Positions 51,661 to 61,621 of a DNA stretch of 64,000 nt are shown piece by piece. Position numbers and translations under genes: made by a program. Positions within the stretch are counted from its first letter, which is position 1; every line of letters starts with the position of its first letter. Under the pieces are notes generated by a model that was given only the letters and a program-made list of their open reading frames with translations, was not told where the DNA came from and ran no database searches. Source of the stretch: a virus; IMG/VR virus record IMGVR_UViG_3300042375_000862, positions 62,001 to 126,000 of that record; one strand, 5' to 3'.

Positions 51661-51671
51661 CTTATATTATA
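51661..51671 (+). promoter_or_regulatory. Candidate promoter-like motif (CTTATATTATA)
   Basis: CTTATATTATA directly follows seven T residues and starts 15 bases before ATG 51676. It is the cleanest example of the recurrent element. Confidence 0.4.
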
Positions 51672-51675
51672 ATGT

Positions 51676-52119
51676 ATGGATTTACGTTATAAAAACTACC
51701 CCTCAAAATACGAATTACAATACGTTAAATGGAATGGAATTAACTTTGATAGAGAAAGACTCATCAAGTTCATTAAACGTCTTAAATTGACCCGTTTCCT
51801 ATCATTTATCCCATCTTTCAAAGAAGAACATACCATACTTAATGAGATACTTACATCTTATGACGATAAAATTATAAAAGGTTTATTGGAAAATGATGAA
51901 AACATATCAAGGATATGTTTTATTGAAAAATGGGCAAGGATTGCATCCGTTGATATCCTCCTTACTAATGTTTATTCAAGATTAACATTTACAACAATTA
52001 GTAATTTACCTGTGAGTGATTATCAATTGTTAACAAAAAGAGTTGAGGAATTAATTTCATTAGCACAAAATTTCACAACACAAAAAGATAAAATTACCGA
52101 TAACATACCCGGCACATGA
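51676..52119 (+). CDS. Hypothetical protein, 147 residues
   Basis: A charged, largely helical soluble protein (DRERLIKFIKRLKLTRFLSF, then TKRVEELISLAQNF). No recognisable domain, signal or membrane segment. Coupled by ATGA to the glycosyltransferase downstream. Confidence 0.6.
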   Translation: MDLRYKNYPSKYELQYVKWNGINFDRERLIKFIKRLKLTRFLSFIPSFKEEHTILNEILTSYDDKIIKGLLENDENISRICFIEKWARIASVDILLTNVYSRLTFTTISNLPVSDYQLLTKRVEELISLAQNFTTQKDKITDNIPGT

Positions 52120-52763
52120 GTAAATCAATACAAAATAGTTCACTATGGGATAGTAAATCAACTAAACTTGCGATTTTAGTACCAACTAGAGATACTGTTC
52201 ATTCACAATTTGCTTATTGTTTAGCACAATTAATTAAAACAACATCTGAAGCTGGTATCGACACATATTTGTTTTTTGATTCCAGTACTATTCTTTTAAA
52301 TCAAAGAGAAAAGTTAATAGAAAATGCTAAAGACATTAAATGTGATTATGTTTTGTGGTTAGATAGTGATATGATGTTCCCATCCACAACCGCATTAAGA
52401 CTATTAGCACACAATAAAGATATTGTTGCATGTAATTACATGAAAAGGTCTAAACCTTTAAAAACTGTCGCATATACCGATTTAAGAAATTGGGATAGTT
52501 GGTTACCATTAGAACCTAAAGATGATTTAATAAAAGTTGAAGGTGTTGGAATGGGATGTATGTTAATGAAAACTGAAATCTTCAATTCATTACAAAAACC
52601 ATATTTTGAATTCACATACAAAGGAGACACTCAAGATTGGTATGGTGAAGATTTTATGTTATTAACCAAATTAAGATTAAATGAATTTAATGTTTATATT
52701 GATACAATTTTAAGTATGGATATAAAACATTTAGGAATATATGCCTTCGGAAATAACGATTAA
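52116..52763 (+). CDS. GT-A type glycosyltransferase
   Basis: A 215-residue protein with LAILVPTRDTVHSQF, VLWLDSDMMFPS (D83 and D85 of the DxD motif), KVEGVGMGCMLMK and WYGEDFMLLTKLR (the ED acidic motif). This is a compact nucleotide-sugar transferase of the GT2-like fold. Converges with the minus-strand operon, one base between stops. Confidence 0.7.
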   Translation: MSKSIQNSSLWDSKSTKLAILVPTRDTVHSQFAYCLAQLIKTTSEAGIDTYLFFDSSTILLNQREKLIENAKDIKCDYVLWLDSDMMFPSTTALRLLAHNKDIVACNYMKRSKPLKTVAYTDLRNWDSWLPLEPKDDLIKVEGVGMGCMLMKTEIFNSLQKPYFEFTYKGDTQDWYGEDFMLLTKLRLNEFNVYIDTILSMDIKHLGIYAFGNND

Positions 52764-52764
52764 G

Positions 52765-53865
52765 TTATTTAATTTCCACAGATAAATTACCAATAGAATA
52801 CATACCAGGTTCGTATTCCTGAATAATCATCTTCAATACTGTTATATTGTTAAAATCTTCTTGTGTTAAAACAGATGTTAATTTTACCATAACATCAACA
52901 TCATCATAATTTTCAAATTTAGTTTTTAAACTATATCGAGTCGTTGGTTGTTCAGCATCAATATAATCTTGAGGAATTATACCTAAATTAATTTTATTAA
53001 AAAATGGTTCTAACAAAATTAAATTACTATCATCATTTATTGTTAAACCCATATTTAAATTCTTATATGTAAAATCTTCTTTCTGTTGGTATTTCACTTG
53101 ATTAAATGTTGAAATTACAGTACCCCATTTTCTTACGAAATTTCTGTTTGAAAATATCTCAATATTTTGTCTCTTATCTTTCATTTCATCACTGAATCTT
53201 GATGTTTGTGAAACAAAGTGATATGTGATTGCACATTCTGTTGTTTTTAGTTTATACCCTTTTAATTTTGCTCTAATTAAAAAATCGTCATCCTCACAAA
53301 AACATGGAACAAAACTAAATCCATCAAACCCACCCAAATCAACAAACATATCTTTACGACCACTCATAAAGAAAACAGCACCATCGTAAAGTTCACATTT
53401 ATCTTTGTTTTGTTTAACGTACTTATCAAACATTTTTTTATTAAAATTATCAAAACCAGTACCCATATCTAATATTACTTTACCAGGTCTTTGATGACCA
53501 GCAAATATTGGAGGTTCAATTGTTGTATATGATAACAATGTATTAGGATTCTCATCAATTAATTTATCTAAGTTCTCTAAAAAATGTTTACCGATAACCA
53601 TATCATTATGAATTAGAACTAATTTTTCTGTATCAACTAAATCAATACCAGCGTTATATGTTTCAGAAAATGTTAATCTGTCATCATCATGAAAGAAAGA
53701 TAAGTTTTCATCTTTTAAAGATTCTAACCATTCTTTAGTACCATCACTTGAACCACCACTACTAATTACTAATGGTGATTTAGGATAAATCTTACGTAGA
53801 TGTTTATAACATTCTTTTGTTAATTCTAATTTATTATAAACTGCTAATACAAAACTAATATTCAT
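52765..53865 (-). CDS. Glycosyltransferase family 2
   Basis: A 366-residue protein: FVLAVYNKLELTKEC, ISSGGSSDGTKEWLES, LIHNDMVIG (acidic motif), MSGRKDMFVDLGGFDG and CFCEDDDFLIRAK, followed by TYHFVSQTSRFS. A C-terminal extension of about 110 residues has no clear domain. Last gene of the minus-strand operon. It is predicted to add a sugar from a nucleotide donor. Confidence 0.78.
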   Translation of the reverse strand: MNISFVLAVYNKLELTKECYKHLRKIYPKSPLVISSGGSSDGTKEWLESLKDENLSFFHDDDRLTFSETYNAGIDLVDTEKLVLIHNDMVIGKHFLENLDKLIDENPNTLLSYTTIEPPIFAGHQRPGKVILDMGTGFDNFNKKMFDKYVKQNKDKCELYDGAVFFMSGRKDMFVDLGGFDGFSFVPCFCEDDDFLIRAKLKGYKLKTTECAITYHFVSQTSRFSDEMKDKRQNIEIFSNRNFVRKWGTVISTFNQVKYQQKEDFTYKNLNMGLTINDDSNLILLEPFFNKINLGIIPQDYIDAEQPTTRYSLKTKFENYDDVDVMVKLTSVLTQEDFNNITVLKMIIQEYEPGMYSIGNLSVEIK

Positions 53866-53868
53866 TTT

Positions 53869-55089
53869 TTATTTTTTAATTATTTCAAATTTAGGACAAG
53901 GTACAATTAATTTTCCACCTTTATTTAAGTATTCTTCTTCTCTTTTTGTAAACTCGGATATAAAATGCCAAGGTAATATTAATAGATAGTCAGGATTCAT
54001 CGACCTAACATCATCTTCGGATATCACTGGTATGTTTGTTCCAATTGTTTTATAACCATATTTGTATGGACTACGTTCGGCGATAGCATCAATTAATGTA
54101 TTATCTAAACCAAAGTATTGTAATAATGTGTTTCCTTTAGTTGATGCACCATAACCACAAATCCTTTTACCTTTTAATTTTTCTTCTTTAATAAAATCCA
54201 CAGTTTGTTTTTTTAAATCTTCAATACCTTGAAAAAAATCTAACCACGTATCTAATGAATCTAAATATTGAGTCTCTTCCCATTTAAGTACAGATTCAAT
54301 TCTAACATCGCAAACATCTCTATATGGTCTTGTTGCAAATTTAGTTATGTCGGAATTTTCTTTTTTAATGTATACTCTAAAACTACCACCGTTCAAATCA
54401 TTTAGTTGACAATCAACAATTTTTAATCCAGCATCAACCATTAATTTTTGTAAAGATGTTAATGACCAATAATATACGTGTTCATGACATATATTATCAA
54501 ATGCCAATTGTTTAATCATCAGTGGTGTATAACTCATTTGAAGTACAAATATTCCATCATCATCTAATACTTCAATAATATCTTTTAAGAAATCAATCGG
54601 TTCATCTAAATCATAAAACATCGCAATACAAGTTATAACTTTAGCTTTCTTTGATGAAAATTTAGAACGATTGAATGTTTCTAACGTGAAGTAATCTTGA
54701 ATAATTTCATCTGAAACTCTTCTAGATTCTATTGCAAACGTCTCGTCGGCTGGATCAATACCTAATTTAGATATGTGTTTAGGTACATAACTTAATAATG
54801 TACCATCATTACATGCTATATCTAACCACAGGTCATCTTTTTCAAGTTTCTGTACTTTAACTATACTATCAACAATATCAGATAATTCTTTCTTCATAGT
54901 CGTATTAACACCACTACGATACCAATATTTACCAAACATAGAATGAATCGGTGTACATTTTTCTAATCTCGCCGCACCATATCTTTCATCGATTACTAAT
55001 GATAAATCATGTTTACCCGCTCTCGCATCTTCATCTTGTTTAATGAAGTCAGATACATATAATTCACCTAAACTAAATAATTTTTTCAT
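53869..55089 (-). CDS. Nucleotide-sugar C-methyltransferase (Methyltransf_13/14 type)
   Basis: A 406-residue protein with YWYRSGVNTTMK, SAM loop LDIACNDGTLL, CHEHVYYWSLTSLQ, GGSFRVYI, and the C-terminal Methyltransf_14 pattern GYGASTKGNTLLQYF and LILPWHFISEF. Such enzymes C-methylate keto-sugars to make branched sugars (for example TylC3/NovU-like). The usual N-terminal zinc-binding Cys group is reduced (one Cys in LEKCTPIH). Overlaps the nucleotidyltransferase by 4 bases. Confidence 0.75.
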   Translation of the reverse strand: MKKLFSLGELYVSDFIKQDEDARAGKHDLSLVIDERYGAARLEKCTPIHSMFGKYWYRSGVNTTMKKELSDIVDSIVKVQKLEKDDLWLDIACNDGTLLSYVPKHISKLGIDPADETFAIESRRVSDEIIQDYFTLETFNRSKFSSKKAKVITCIAMFYDLDEPIDFLKDIIEVLDDDGIFVLQMSYTPLMIKQLAFDNICHEHVYYWSLTSLQKLMVDAGLKIVDCQLNDLNGGSFRVYIKKENSDITKFATRPYRDVCDVRIESVLKWEETQYLDSLDTWLDFFQGIEDLKKQTVDFIKEEKLKGKRICGYGASTKGNTLLQYFGLDNTLIDAIAERSPYKYGYKTIGTNIPVISEDDVRSMNPDYLLILPWHFISEFTKREEEYLNKGGKLIVPCPKFEIIKK

Positions 55090-55502
55090 TTCAATTTTTC
55101 TTTAATTAATGTTGTGGATATGTTTTCAGTGTATGGTAAATAAACTAAAATGATTCCATTATCATCTAACCATTGTTGGGTAAAATTCATTTGTCCATAG
55201 TAATCTTTCTTTGCCCAATCACTACCTATTATAACGAATTTTGGTTTAATAGTCAATATTGCCGGTTTAGAATCTTCACCATCAGTATTTGGTATAACCT
55301 CATCAACGTATCGACAACCTAATAAAACATCACGTCTTTCTTCGTAATTCATTATTGGGTATTTTCCTTTATATCTATAGATGAAATCGTCAGTATTTAA
55401 TGACACAACGATATAATCACCAATTTCTTTACATTGTTTCAAAAAATTCACATGTCCTCTATGGAATAAATCAAATGTTCCGCCAGTGTATACTTTCTTC
55501 AT
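55086..55502 (-). CDS. Glycerol-3-phosphate cytidylyltransferase-like nucleotidyltransferase
   Basis: A 138-residue protein from the start at 55502, which overlaps the preceding stop by one base (TAATG), like many junctions here; a start 12 bases earlier is possible. GGTFDLFHRGHVNFL has the HxGH motif (H14, H17), IMNYEERRDVLLGCRYVDEV and GSDWAKKD follow, and STTLIK closes. TagD/HldE-type enzymes activate glycerol-3-phosphate or heptose-phosphate. A heptose product would suit the BAHT-type transferase at 46464, but the substrate is unknown. Confidence 0.75.
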   Translation of the reverse strand: MKKVYTGGTFDLFHRGHVNFLKQCKEIGDYIVVSLNTDDFIYRYKGKYPIMNYEERRDVLLGCRYVDEVIPNTDGEDSKPAILTIKPKFVIIGSDWAKKDYYGQMNFTQQWLDDNGIILVYLPYTENISTTLIKEKLK

Positions 55503-56494
55503 TATTTTTTCCAAAAACTATAAATTCCCTTATCCACCTCATAGTTATCCCAAACAAATCTTTTACGATTCGGTTGTTTTTGAACCCATTCCCACATTTG
55601 AGATAAACCATCATGTAATGTTGTTTTATGTTCAAACCCCAATATATCAATTGATTTTTGATATGTGGGAATTGAATGTTTAACTTCGTGTCTTCCTTCT
55701 TTTAAAACAACTTCACCAGCCCCAATTACATTTCTCAGTACGGTATTTGCTTCTCTAATGTTATAACTTTGAATACCACCTAAATTAATAATCTCCTTAG
55801 ACGCTTCAGGTCTAACAGAGGAATTCCATAATGGTTCAACAATATCGTCAATATAACTAAATGCTCTTGTTTGCAAACCATCACCAAAAATTGTCATTGG
55901 TTCACCGTTTAAATGTTGATACATCCAAATACCCAATACATTTCTATATTTGTCCCATATATTCTGATTACGACCATATACATTGTGAGGTCTAATGATA
56001 CACCAATCAAGTCCATGCTGTTCACCAGCAATCTGTATATCCATTTCACAACCATATTTTGCAACTCCATATGGGTCAATTGGCTTTGGTACTTGGGCCT
56101 CATCAAATATATTACCATTACCATGACCGTAAATTGCAAGTGTCGACGTGAAGACTAATCTTTTAACATCATGTTTAATACATTCATTTATGATACGTGA
56201 TGTGGCAACTAAATTGTTTTGGTAATTGTAACTTCTAATGAACGGTGACAATCCTTCGGCTGCGTAAGCTGCCATATGATAAACGTAATCAAATTGATGT
56301 CTTTCAAAACATTCTGAAATGTTACCATTAACCAAATTCATTTGCCACAATTCGACTTTTGGATTAACATTTTCAATGTATCCACCACTTAAATCATCAA
56401 TACCAACAATTTGAACTTCTGGTTTATTTTCAATTATCCAATCAGATAACCTCGATCCGAGTAAACCGGCAACACCGGTAATTAGTATTTTCAT
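55502..56494 (-). CDS. Extended SDR nucleotide-sugar epimerase/dehydratase
   Basis: A 330-residue SDR: TGVAGLLGSRLSDW, YHMAAYAAEG, FTSTLAIYGHG and YGVAK (YxxxK), then RPHNVYGRNQN and RAFSYIDDIV. It resembles UDP-glucose 4-epimerase/UDP-glucuronate decarboxylase-like enzymes. All catalytic residues are present. Substrate probably a UDP- or dTDP-sugar; not resolvable from the sequence. Confidence 0.75.
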   Translation of the reverse strand: MKILITGVAGLLGSRLSDWIIENKPEVQIVGIDDLSGGYIENVNPKVELWQMNLVNGNISECFERHQFDYVYHMAAYAAEGLSPFIRSYNYQNNLVATSRIINECIKHDVKRLVFTSTLAIYGHGNGNIFDEAQVPKPIDPYGVAKYGCEMDIQIAGEQHGLDWCIIRPHNVYGRNQNIWDKYRNVLGIWMYQHLNGEPMTIFGDGLQTRAFSYIDDIVEPLWNSSVRPEASKEIINLGGIQSYNIREANTVLRNVIGAGEVVLKEGRHEVKHSIPTYQKSIDILGFEHKTTLHDGLSQMWEWVQKQPNRKRFVWDNYEVDKGIYSFWKK

Positions 56495-56500
56495 ATTATT

Positions 56501-57076
56501 TTAATTATGTACATAAAGAACTTTATTTATTTTTTTTATAGTTCCATGAGGGTATTTTAATAAGTATTCTTCAACAAATAGACCATCAGCATCCCCTTTA
56601 GTAATGTTTATTTTTAATTTATTTGAAAGTTGAGTTCTTGTCATAAAATTACCAATATCTATTGCACCTGCTATTGGTCTTGAATTAATAACTAAATATT
56701 GTTGTTGTGTCCAATTATGTACCATATTACAATAAACAAAATGAGTATTGTCATCAACTTCGTTTAAAAAATCTTGAACAAAAATTGGTACATAATAATT
56801 ATCATCACCTGTCATCACTACCCATTCTTCAGTTGTATTTTGTAATCCATAATTTCTAGCGGTATGTCCCCAATCCATATGTGGACCATTTAATTCTGTA
56901 AATTTAATTCTTTCATCATTTTCAAAATAATCTTTTACTTTTTGATATCCATCGTAAAATGCGTCTGCAACAACATGTATTTTCCAATTGGATGATGTTT
57001 GGGAAAATATAGAACATATTACACTCATTAATTGATGTGGTCTATTGTATGTTGGTATTACGAATTCTATCTTCAT
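56501..57076 (-). CDS. Glycosyltransferase family 2, short
   Basis: A 191-residue GT-A protein with EFVIPTYNRPHQLMSV, GHTARNYGL, and WVVMTGDDNYYVP as the acidic metal motif. C-terminal acceptor domain is minimal. Located between two SDR genes with 3-6 base spacers, so it is in the same operon. Confidence 0.72.
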   Translation of the reverse strand: MKIEFVIPTYNRPHQLMSVICSIFSQTSSNWKIHVVADAFYDGYQKVKDYFENDERIKFTELNGPHMDWGHTARNYGLQNTTEEWVVMTGDDNYYVPIFVQDFLNEVDDNTHFVYCNMVHNWTQQQYLVINSRPIAGAIDIGNFMTRTQLSNKLKINITKGDADGLFVEEYLLKYPHGTIKKINKVLYVHN

Positions 57077-57079
57077 ATT

Positions 57080-57925
57080 TTATTTATTTAAATAGTTTTT
57101 AATATAATCACTTATATTTTTAGTTGGTTGCCATCCCAATATTAATTTTGCTAAATAATTTTCACATAAAGTTACTTGAGCCTCCCCTGGTTTATCTTTG
57201 CAGAAGATAAACTCACGATTAAACATTAAAGCAATGTCCTTTATTGAAAAGTTTATTCCTCTACCCAATTCAAAAATATGACCCCAAGCATTTTTTTCAA
57301 ATATTTTTACTAATCCATCAACAATATCGTCTATATGTGTAAAATCTCTTCTTTTTGTACCATCACCATAAATTGTCAATGGTTGGTTATTTTCAATTGA
57401 TTTCTCCCACGCACCAATTAAAGTACAATAGCCACCACTTTTTAAATGATATGGGCCATAGACATTATAAAAACGAGCAATGGATGCATTTAATCCAAAA
57501 TGTTCTTGATATAATGTAACAATTTCTTCTCCCACATCTTTACTGAAAGTATATGGATTTTTTAATTTACCACTATGATGTGAACTACTACCAGCGTAAA
57601 CCAAAGGTATATTATTCTTATAGCAATAGTTAACAACATTTAACGTACCATTCGCATTAGTTTCAAAGTATTCTACCGGTTGTTTAAATGATGGTTGTAT
57701 TCTCGCAATTGCCGCAAGATGATAAACCATATCAAAAGTACCATAAACATTGTAGTGTTTAATTTCTCTAACATCACCTGTAATGTATTTCGCACCTTCT
57801 TGGTGATTACTTTCAAATCCTGTATTGTAATTGTCAATTGAGGTTACATTATGTCCTTCACTAATTAATCTTTTAATTAGATTTGTACCAACAAACCCTG
57901 CACCACCTGTTACTAGTACATTCAT
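57080..57925 (-). CDS. Extended SDR nucleotide-sugar epimerase (GalE-like)
   Basis: A 281-residue SDR with TGGAGFVGTNLIKRL, HLAAIARIQPS, YAGSSSHHSG, YTFSK (YxxxK), ARFYNVYGPYH and RRDFTHIDDIV. The group includes UDP-glucose 4-epimerase and related 4,6-dehydratases. A little short at the C-terminus. One base shared with the aminotransferase upstream in the operon. Confidence 0.75.
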   Translation of the reverse strand: MNVLVTGGAGFVGTNLIKRLISEGHNVTSIDNYNTGFESNHQEGAKYITGDVREIKHYNVYGTFDMVYHLAAIARIQPSFKQPVEYFETNANGTLNVVNYCYKNNIPLVYAGSSSHHSGKLKNPYTFSKDVGEEIVTLYQEHFGLNASIARFYNVYGPYHLKSGGYCTLIGAWEKSIENNQPLTIYGDGTKRRDFTHIDDIVDGLVKIFEKNAWGHIFELGRGINFSIKDIALMFNREFIFCKDKPGEAQVTLCENYLAKLILGWQPTKNISDYIKNYLNK

Positions 57926-59046
57926 TATCTGTTATTTATAACATTAATTATTGTTTCCAAATCTTCATCAGTTAATCCTAAATGTAATGGTAATGTTAAT
58001 TCATGTTTATCATACCATTCCGCGTTTACTAAACCACCAACCTTTTTAAAGTCCTTGAATGGTTCGTACTTATCATTTCTTTTATAATGCATACCACAGT
58101 AAACACCATTGTTTTTTAATAAATCATACACCTCATCCCTATCCTCAAAGAATAAAGGTAAGAAGTGTGATGAAGAGACTCTATCTGTATTATATTCAGG
58201 TAACATCGCACCTTTAACATTATTTAAATAATATGACGATATTAATCTACGACGTAAATTATTTTGATTAATTGTTTCTAACCCAATAATACCCATAGTT
58301 GACGCGATATCCGTTAAATGATATTTGTAACCAACTTCCTCTACTTCATAATCCCAATTGTATGTTGGTTTCTCTGTGTTCAAATTACTTCTAGATACTG
58401 TATCTTTATTAATACCCAACCATCTTAATTTGTTTAATCGTGTATACAACTCTTCATTGTTTGTTGAGATTGCACCACCATCACCAACTGGTAAGTTCTT
58501 AACCGCTTGAAAACTCCACACACAAATATTATCTGTATCACCAATCATCTTACCATTGTACATCCCACCAAAGGAATGTGCACAATCCTCGATAACGGGA
58601 ACACCATAACGATTTGCAATTTCATTAATACGAATCATATCACAACTATATCCACCAATGTGAACTACCATGATTGCTTTTATTTCATTATCCTCTTGGA
58701 GTGCTTGTTCTATTGAATCGGCAGATATGTTACCTGTCATCTTTTCATTATCACAAAACACAGGAATATGACCTTCATACAAAATTGCATGATTGGTACT
58801 AACAAATGTATTTGATGTTGTAATAATTTTAGAGTTAGGTGGCAAGTTTAAAACTTTAACCGCCAAGTGTAAACCAGCAGTTGCGCTGTTTAACGCAACA
58901 AAATATTTTGAACCAATATATTCGGATAACTTGGTTTCAAATTCTTTTGTTTTAGGACCTAACCCAATCCAACCAGAGTTAAGAATTGGTCTTAGTTCGT
59001 TTAATATTCTTTCAGTGTCTATTTGTGGTTTGAATACTTGTATCAT
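57925..59046 (-). CDS. DegT/DnrJ/EryC1/StrS sugar aminotransferase
   Basis: A 373-residue protein of normal length. LNSATAGLHLAV, VPVIEDCAHSFGG, and SFQAVKNLPVGDGGAIS with K183 as Schiff-base Lys. It transaminates a keto-sugar at C3 or C4 using glutamate. With the two SDRs downstream it could produce an amino-deoxysugar. Unlike the copy at 29432 it keeps Lys, and unlike that at 11928 it is full-length. Confidence 0.82.
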   Translation of the reverse strand: MIQVFKPQIDTERILNELRPILNSGWIGLGPKTKEFETKLSEYIGSKYFVALNSATAGLHLAVKVLNLPPNSKIITTSNTFVSTNHAILYEGHIPVFCDNEKMTGNISADSIEQALQEDNEIKAIMVVHIGGYSCDMIRINEIANRYGVPVIEDCAHSFGGMYNGKMIGDTDNICVWSFQAVKNLPVGDGGAISTNNEELYTRLNKLRWLGINKDTVSRSNLNTEKPTYNWDYEVEEVGYKYHLTDIASTMGIIGLETINQNNLRRRLISSYYLNNVKGAMLPEYNTDRVSSSHFLPLFFEDRDEVYDLLKNNGVYCGMHYKRNDKYEPFKDFKKVGGLVNAEWYDKHELTLPLHLGLTDEDLETIINVINNR

Positions 59047-59618
59047 AAATTTAAAAATTTTTCAGGTGTTATAAGGTTTAATATTTCTTTTCTGTTTTCA
59101 TCTAATAATTTAAAATTTAATACATCCGATTTAGGATATAATGTTTGTTTACCTTTTTTAATGATACCAACACCATGATCAGTATCAACAACACACATAG
59201 ATAAATTTTCATCTGTCATTCTAAATTTAACATATGCTTTCCATGTTGTACCATTCCATGTTTTTCCAACAACATATTCCTCAACTTGATGTTCTTCTTT
59301 AATTGGACTACAATCGTGCATAACAATAGTTCCACCCTGATTTAAATGTTTTAATGAGTTTGTTATGTCTTGTTCTACTTGATAGTCTAAATGTAAACCA
59401 TCTATGAAAATAATATCATATTTCACATCAATATCTAATTGATTAAAAAAATCATCAGATGGTATTGGGTAATTACAATTACCGGCAGGATCTACCCCGT
59501 CTTTATGTTCTACGGTAATTTTATTTAAATTCTCATCTGGATTTCTAACACCAATCTCAAGGTAACGTTTATAGTTATTCTTTTTGATTAGATGATTTAT
59601 AATGTCAGTTCTTTTCAT
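59043..59618 (-). CDS. SAM-dependent methyltransferase (Methyltransf_24 type)
   Basis: A 191-residue protein with YLEIGVRNPDENLN, GVDPAGNCN, DIIFIDGLHLDYQVEQDI and GGTIVMHDCSP. The IDG.H pattern and MHDC are typical of this methyltransferase group. Overlaps the aminotransferase gene by 4 bases. Substrate unknown, likely a sugar. Confidence 0.72.
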   Translation of the reverse strand: MKRTDIINHLIKKNNYKRYLEIGVRNPDENLNKITVEHKDGVDPAGNCNYPIPSDDFFNQLDIDVKYDIIFIDGLHLDYQVEQDITNSLKHLNQGGTIVMHDCSPIKEEHQVEEYVVGKTWNGTTWKAYVKFRMTDENLSMCVVDTDHGVGIIKKGKQTLYPKSDVLNFKLLDENRKEILNLITPEKFLNL

Positions 59619-60130
59619 TTCTTTTTTGCTTTCATTATTAAATCACTATGTTCGTTATTGTGTTCACCAGTTTCATAGATTTCTAATATTTCAAAATCAT
59701 CTTTAAAAATATTTTCTAAATCCATTTTAGAATATCTTTTTTGATCAACAAAATCTTTATAGTTACTTGGTGATGTTGAATGATTATTTTTACATCTATC
59801 ATTACACATAGTTAAAAATAATAAACCTTCATCATATAGTAAATCAATAATTTGTTTTTTATATAAATTTGAATCTGGACAAAATTGAAATGAACTTATA
59901 GATGTAACTGCACCATATATTCCAATATGGTTTGGTGGAATTACACCTGGATTTATTACAACATCAACACCCTTACCTTCTAAAATATCAAATCCTGTTA
60001 AATTATTGATAATATCTCTAGTACTCCCGTTAATATTAAAAGAACCTAAGTCGGCTAACTTTACGGAATTAATATATTCTTTATTTTTTTGATACCATCT
60101 TGTTAGATGATTTTTAACACTATCATGCAT
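59615..60130 (-). CDS. Class I SAM methyltransferase-like protein
   Basis: A 171-residue protein with VKLADLGSFNINGSTRDI as motif I, GVDVVINPG, and LLYDEGLLFLTMCND as a later strand. Rossmann-like core is evident, but no catalytic residues for a specific reaction are visible. ATGA-type overlaps with both neighbours. Confidence 0.58.
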   Translation of the reverse strand: MHDSVKNHLTRWYQKNKEYINSVKLADLGSFNINGSTRDIINNLTGFDILEGKGVDVVINPGVIPPNHIGIYGAVTSISSFQFCPDSNLYKKQIIDLLYDEGLLFLTMCNDRCKNNHSTSPSNYKDFVDQKRYSKMDLENIFKDDFEILEIYETGEHNNEHSDLIMKAKKK

Positions 60131-61034
60131 ATTGTTCTATTAATTTAATTAATTTTTTAGTTAAAACCTTGGTACTCAAACTGTTCAATATAAAAGGTTG
60201 AATGTCTCTTAAATATTTTTTTCTATTTTCAATATCGTTTAAAATGTTCAATGCGTTTTTTAAAGATAATGGGTCATTTGTGATTGAATAATCTAAATTA
60301 AATTCTTTAGCAAGTTCTTCATAACTTCTAGATGCATTAACTATACATGGAACTCCACAAGCAATGGAAGCAATCATCTTATTATTACTTTTTATACCGG
60401 CATCCGAACCTAAATGAGATAGTGCACACACATTGGATTGTCTTAAATCACTAACAAACGTATCTAATCCCCATTCGGTTTTTCTAATTGGTAGTTGAAC
60501 ATTTATATTTTTAGTGTCGGTAATTAAATTTAATTCAAACTTCTTATCAATAATATGTGGAATCATCCATTGAATAGATTGCACATTAGGATAATTACCA
60601 AACCACGATATTTTATTTGAAACTGTAGGGGTATCCAATAAATCTACAATACCATAATCTAAACAATCCTCTATAACAATACATTCTTTACCGGTACCTA
60701 ATGAATTAAAATGTTCTTTTCTACCTAACGTATCAGTCGTAACAATATCAACATAATCCATCATTTCCTTGAAATGTGGATTGTTATGCACTGGATCATC
60801 AAAATCAAATACTTTAAAACCCTCAAATGCTTTAACATATGTAAGTGTTTGATTATCAATTCTTTTTTGAATAATCAAAATATTTGAATTGATATCAAAT
60901 CCAATGTTACTTTCATATTTATCTGAATGATAAGTATTGATTGAGTTATTAGGATAAAATAATCTTATTCTTGTTGATGCAAATGATGTTACATCAGAGT
61001 ACATTGGTACCCACGATATTTTTTTAATTGACAT
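60123..61034 (-). CDS. GT-B type glycosyltransferase (GT4-like)
   Basis: A 303-residue protein with ISWFGNYPNVQSIQW, SHLGSDAGIKSNNKMIASIACGVP and YEELAKEFN. The K....A.GVP..V segment is the GT4 donor site, although the usual EX7E Glu is not clear. It is shorter than most GT4 enzymes. Overlaps the GT2 gene by 11 bases. Confidence 0.65.
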   Translation of the reverse strand: MSIKKISWVPMYSDVTSFASTRIRLFYPNNSINTYHSDKYESNIGFDINSNILIIQKRIDNQTLTYVKAFEGFKVFDFDDPVHNNPHFKEMMDYVDIVTTDTLGRKEHFNSLGTGKECIVIEDCLDYGIVDLLDTPTVSNKISWFGNYPNVQSIQWMIPHIIDKKFELNLITDTKNINVQLPIRKTEWGLDTFVSDLRQSNVCALSHLGSDAGIKSNNKMIASIACGVPCIVNASRSYEELAKEFNLDYSITNDPLSLKNALNILNDIENRKKYLRDIQPFILNSLSTKVLTKKLIKLIEQYA

Positions 61035-61620
61035 ATTCCCAATTGAATCTTAAACGTTTAGTAGGTTCATTACCTTTCTTTCTTATTAGTTCTAAATTGT
61101 GGTTACTATCTCTTACACCTTCACTTGAACTTTCTTCGGCATATACTTTAGCTTTGATATGTCTTAGTTCGTGTACCTCAAGTAATTTAATACATTTATT
61201 ATAAAAATGAATGTCATCATAACCATAGTTACCACAAAAATCTTCATCATACCCACCTATCTTTTCAAAATCATCTTTATGAATGAGATATATATTTACA
61301 CTATTGGTATCTTCCCTACCTAAATAATATACACATCCCTTTCTTAAATTAGTATTAACTAATTGTTCCATATTTTCTTTAGTGACAAGATGATCAATAT
61401 CAGCACAAAGAATCCATCCCTCACATATATGAAATCCTAAATTTCTCGCACCCGGCTGATTCCATTTAATATCATCAGTTATTCTTGCCACTCTAATACC
61501 ATCTACAGGACCCAAAGGTTCTTTTGAACAATCATCTATTATAACCGTCTTTAACCCTTGATTAATAATACCTTGTATTCTTTCTCTTTGACCAAAATAG
61601 GTATATAGAACTGTTATCAT
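61024..61620 (-). CDS. Glycosyltransferase family 2
   Basis: A 198-residue GT-A protein: VLYTYFGQRERIQGII, VIIDDCSKEP, NQPGARNLGF, WILCADIDHLV (DxD), IGGYDEDFCGNYGYDDIHF (ED motif). Compact but complete in the donor half. Predicted sugar transferase of the operon. Confidence 0.75.
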   Translation of the reverse strand: MITVLYTYFGQRERIQGIINQGLKTVIIDDCSKEPLGPVDGIRVARITDDIKWNQPGARNLGFHICEGWILCADIDHLVTKENMEQLVNTNLRKGCVYYLGREDTNSVNIYLIHKDDFEKIGGYDEDFCGNYGYDDIHFYNKCIKLLEVHELRHIKAKVYAEESSSEGVRDSNHNLELIRKKGNEPTKRLRFNWEYVN

Positions 61621-61621
61621 A

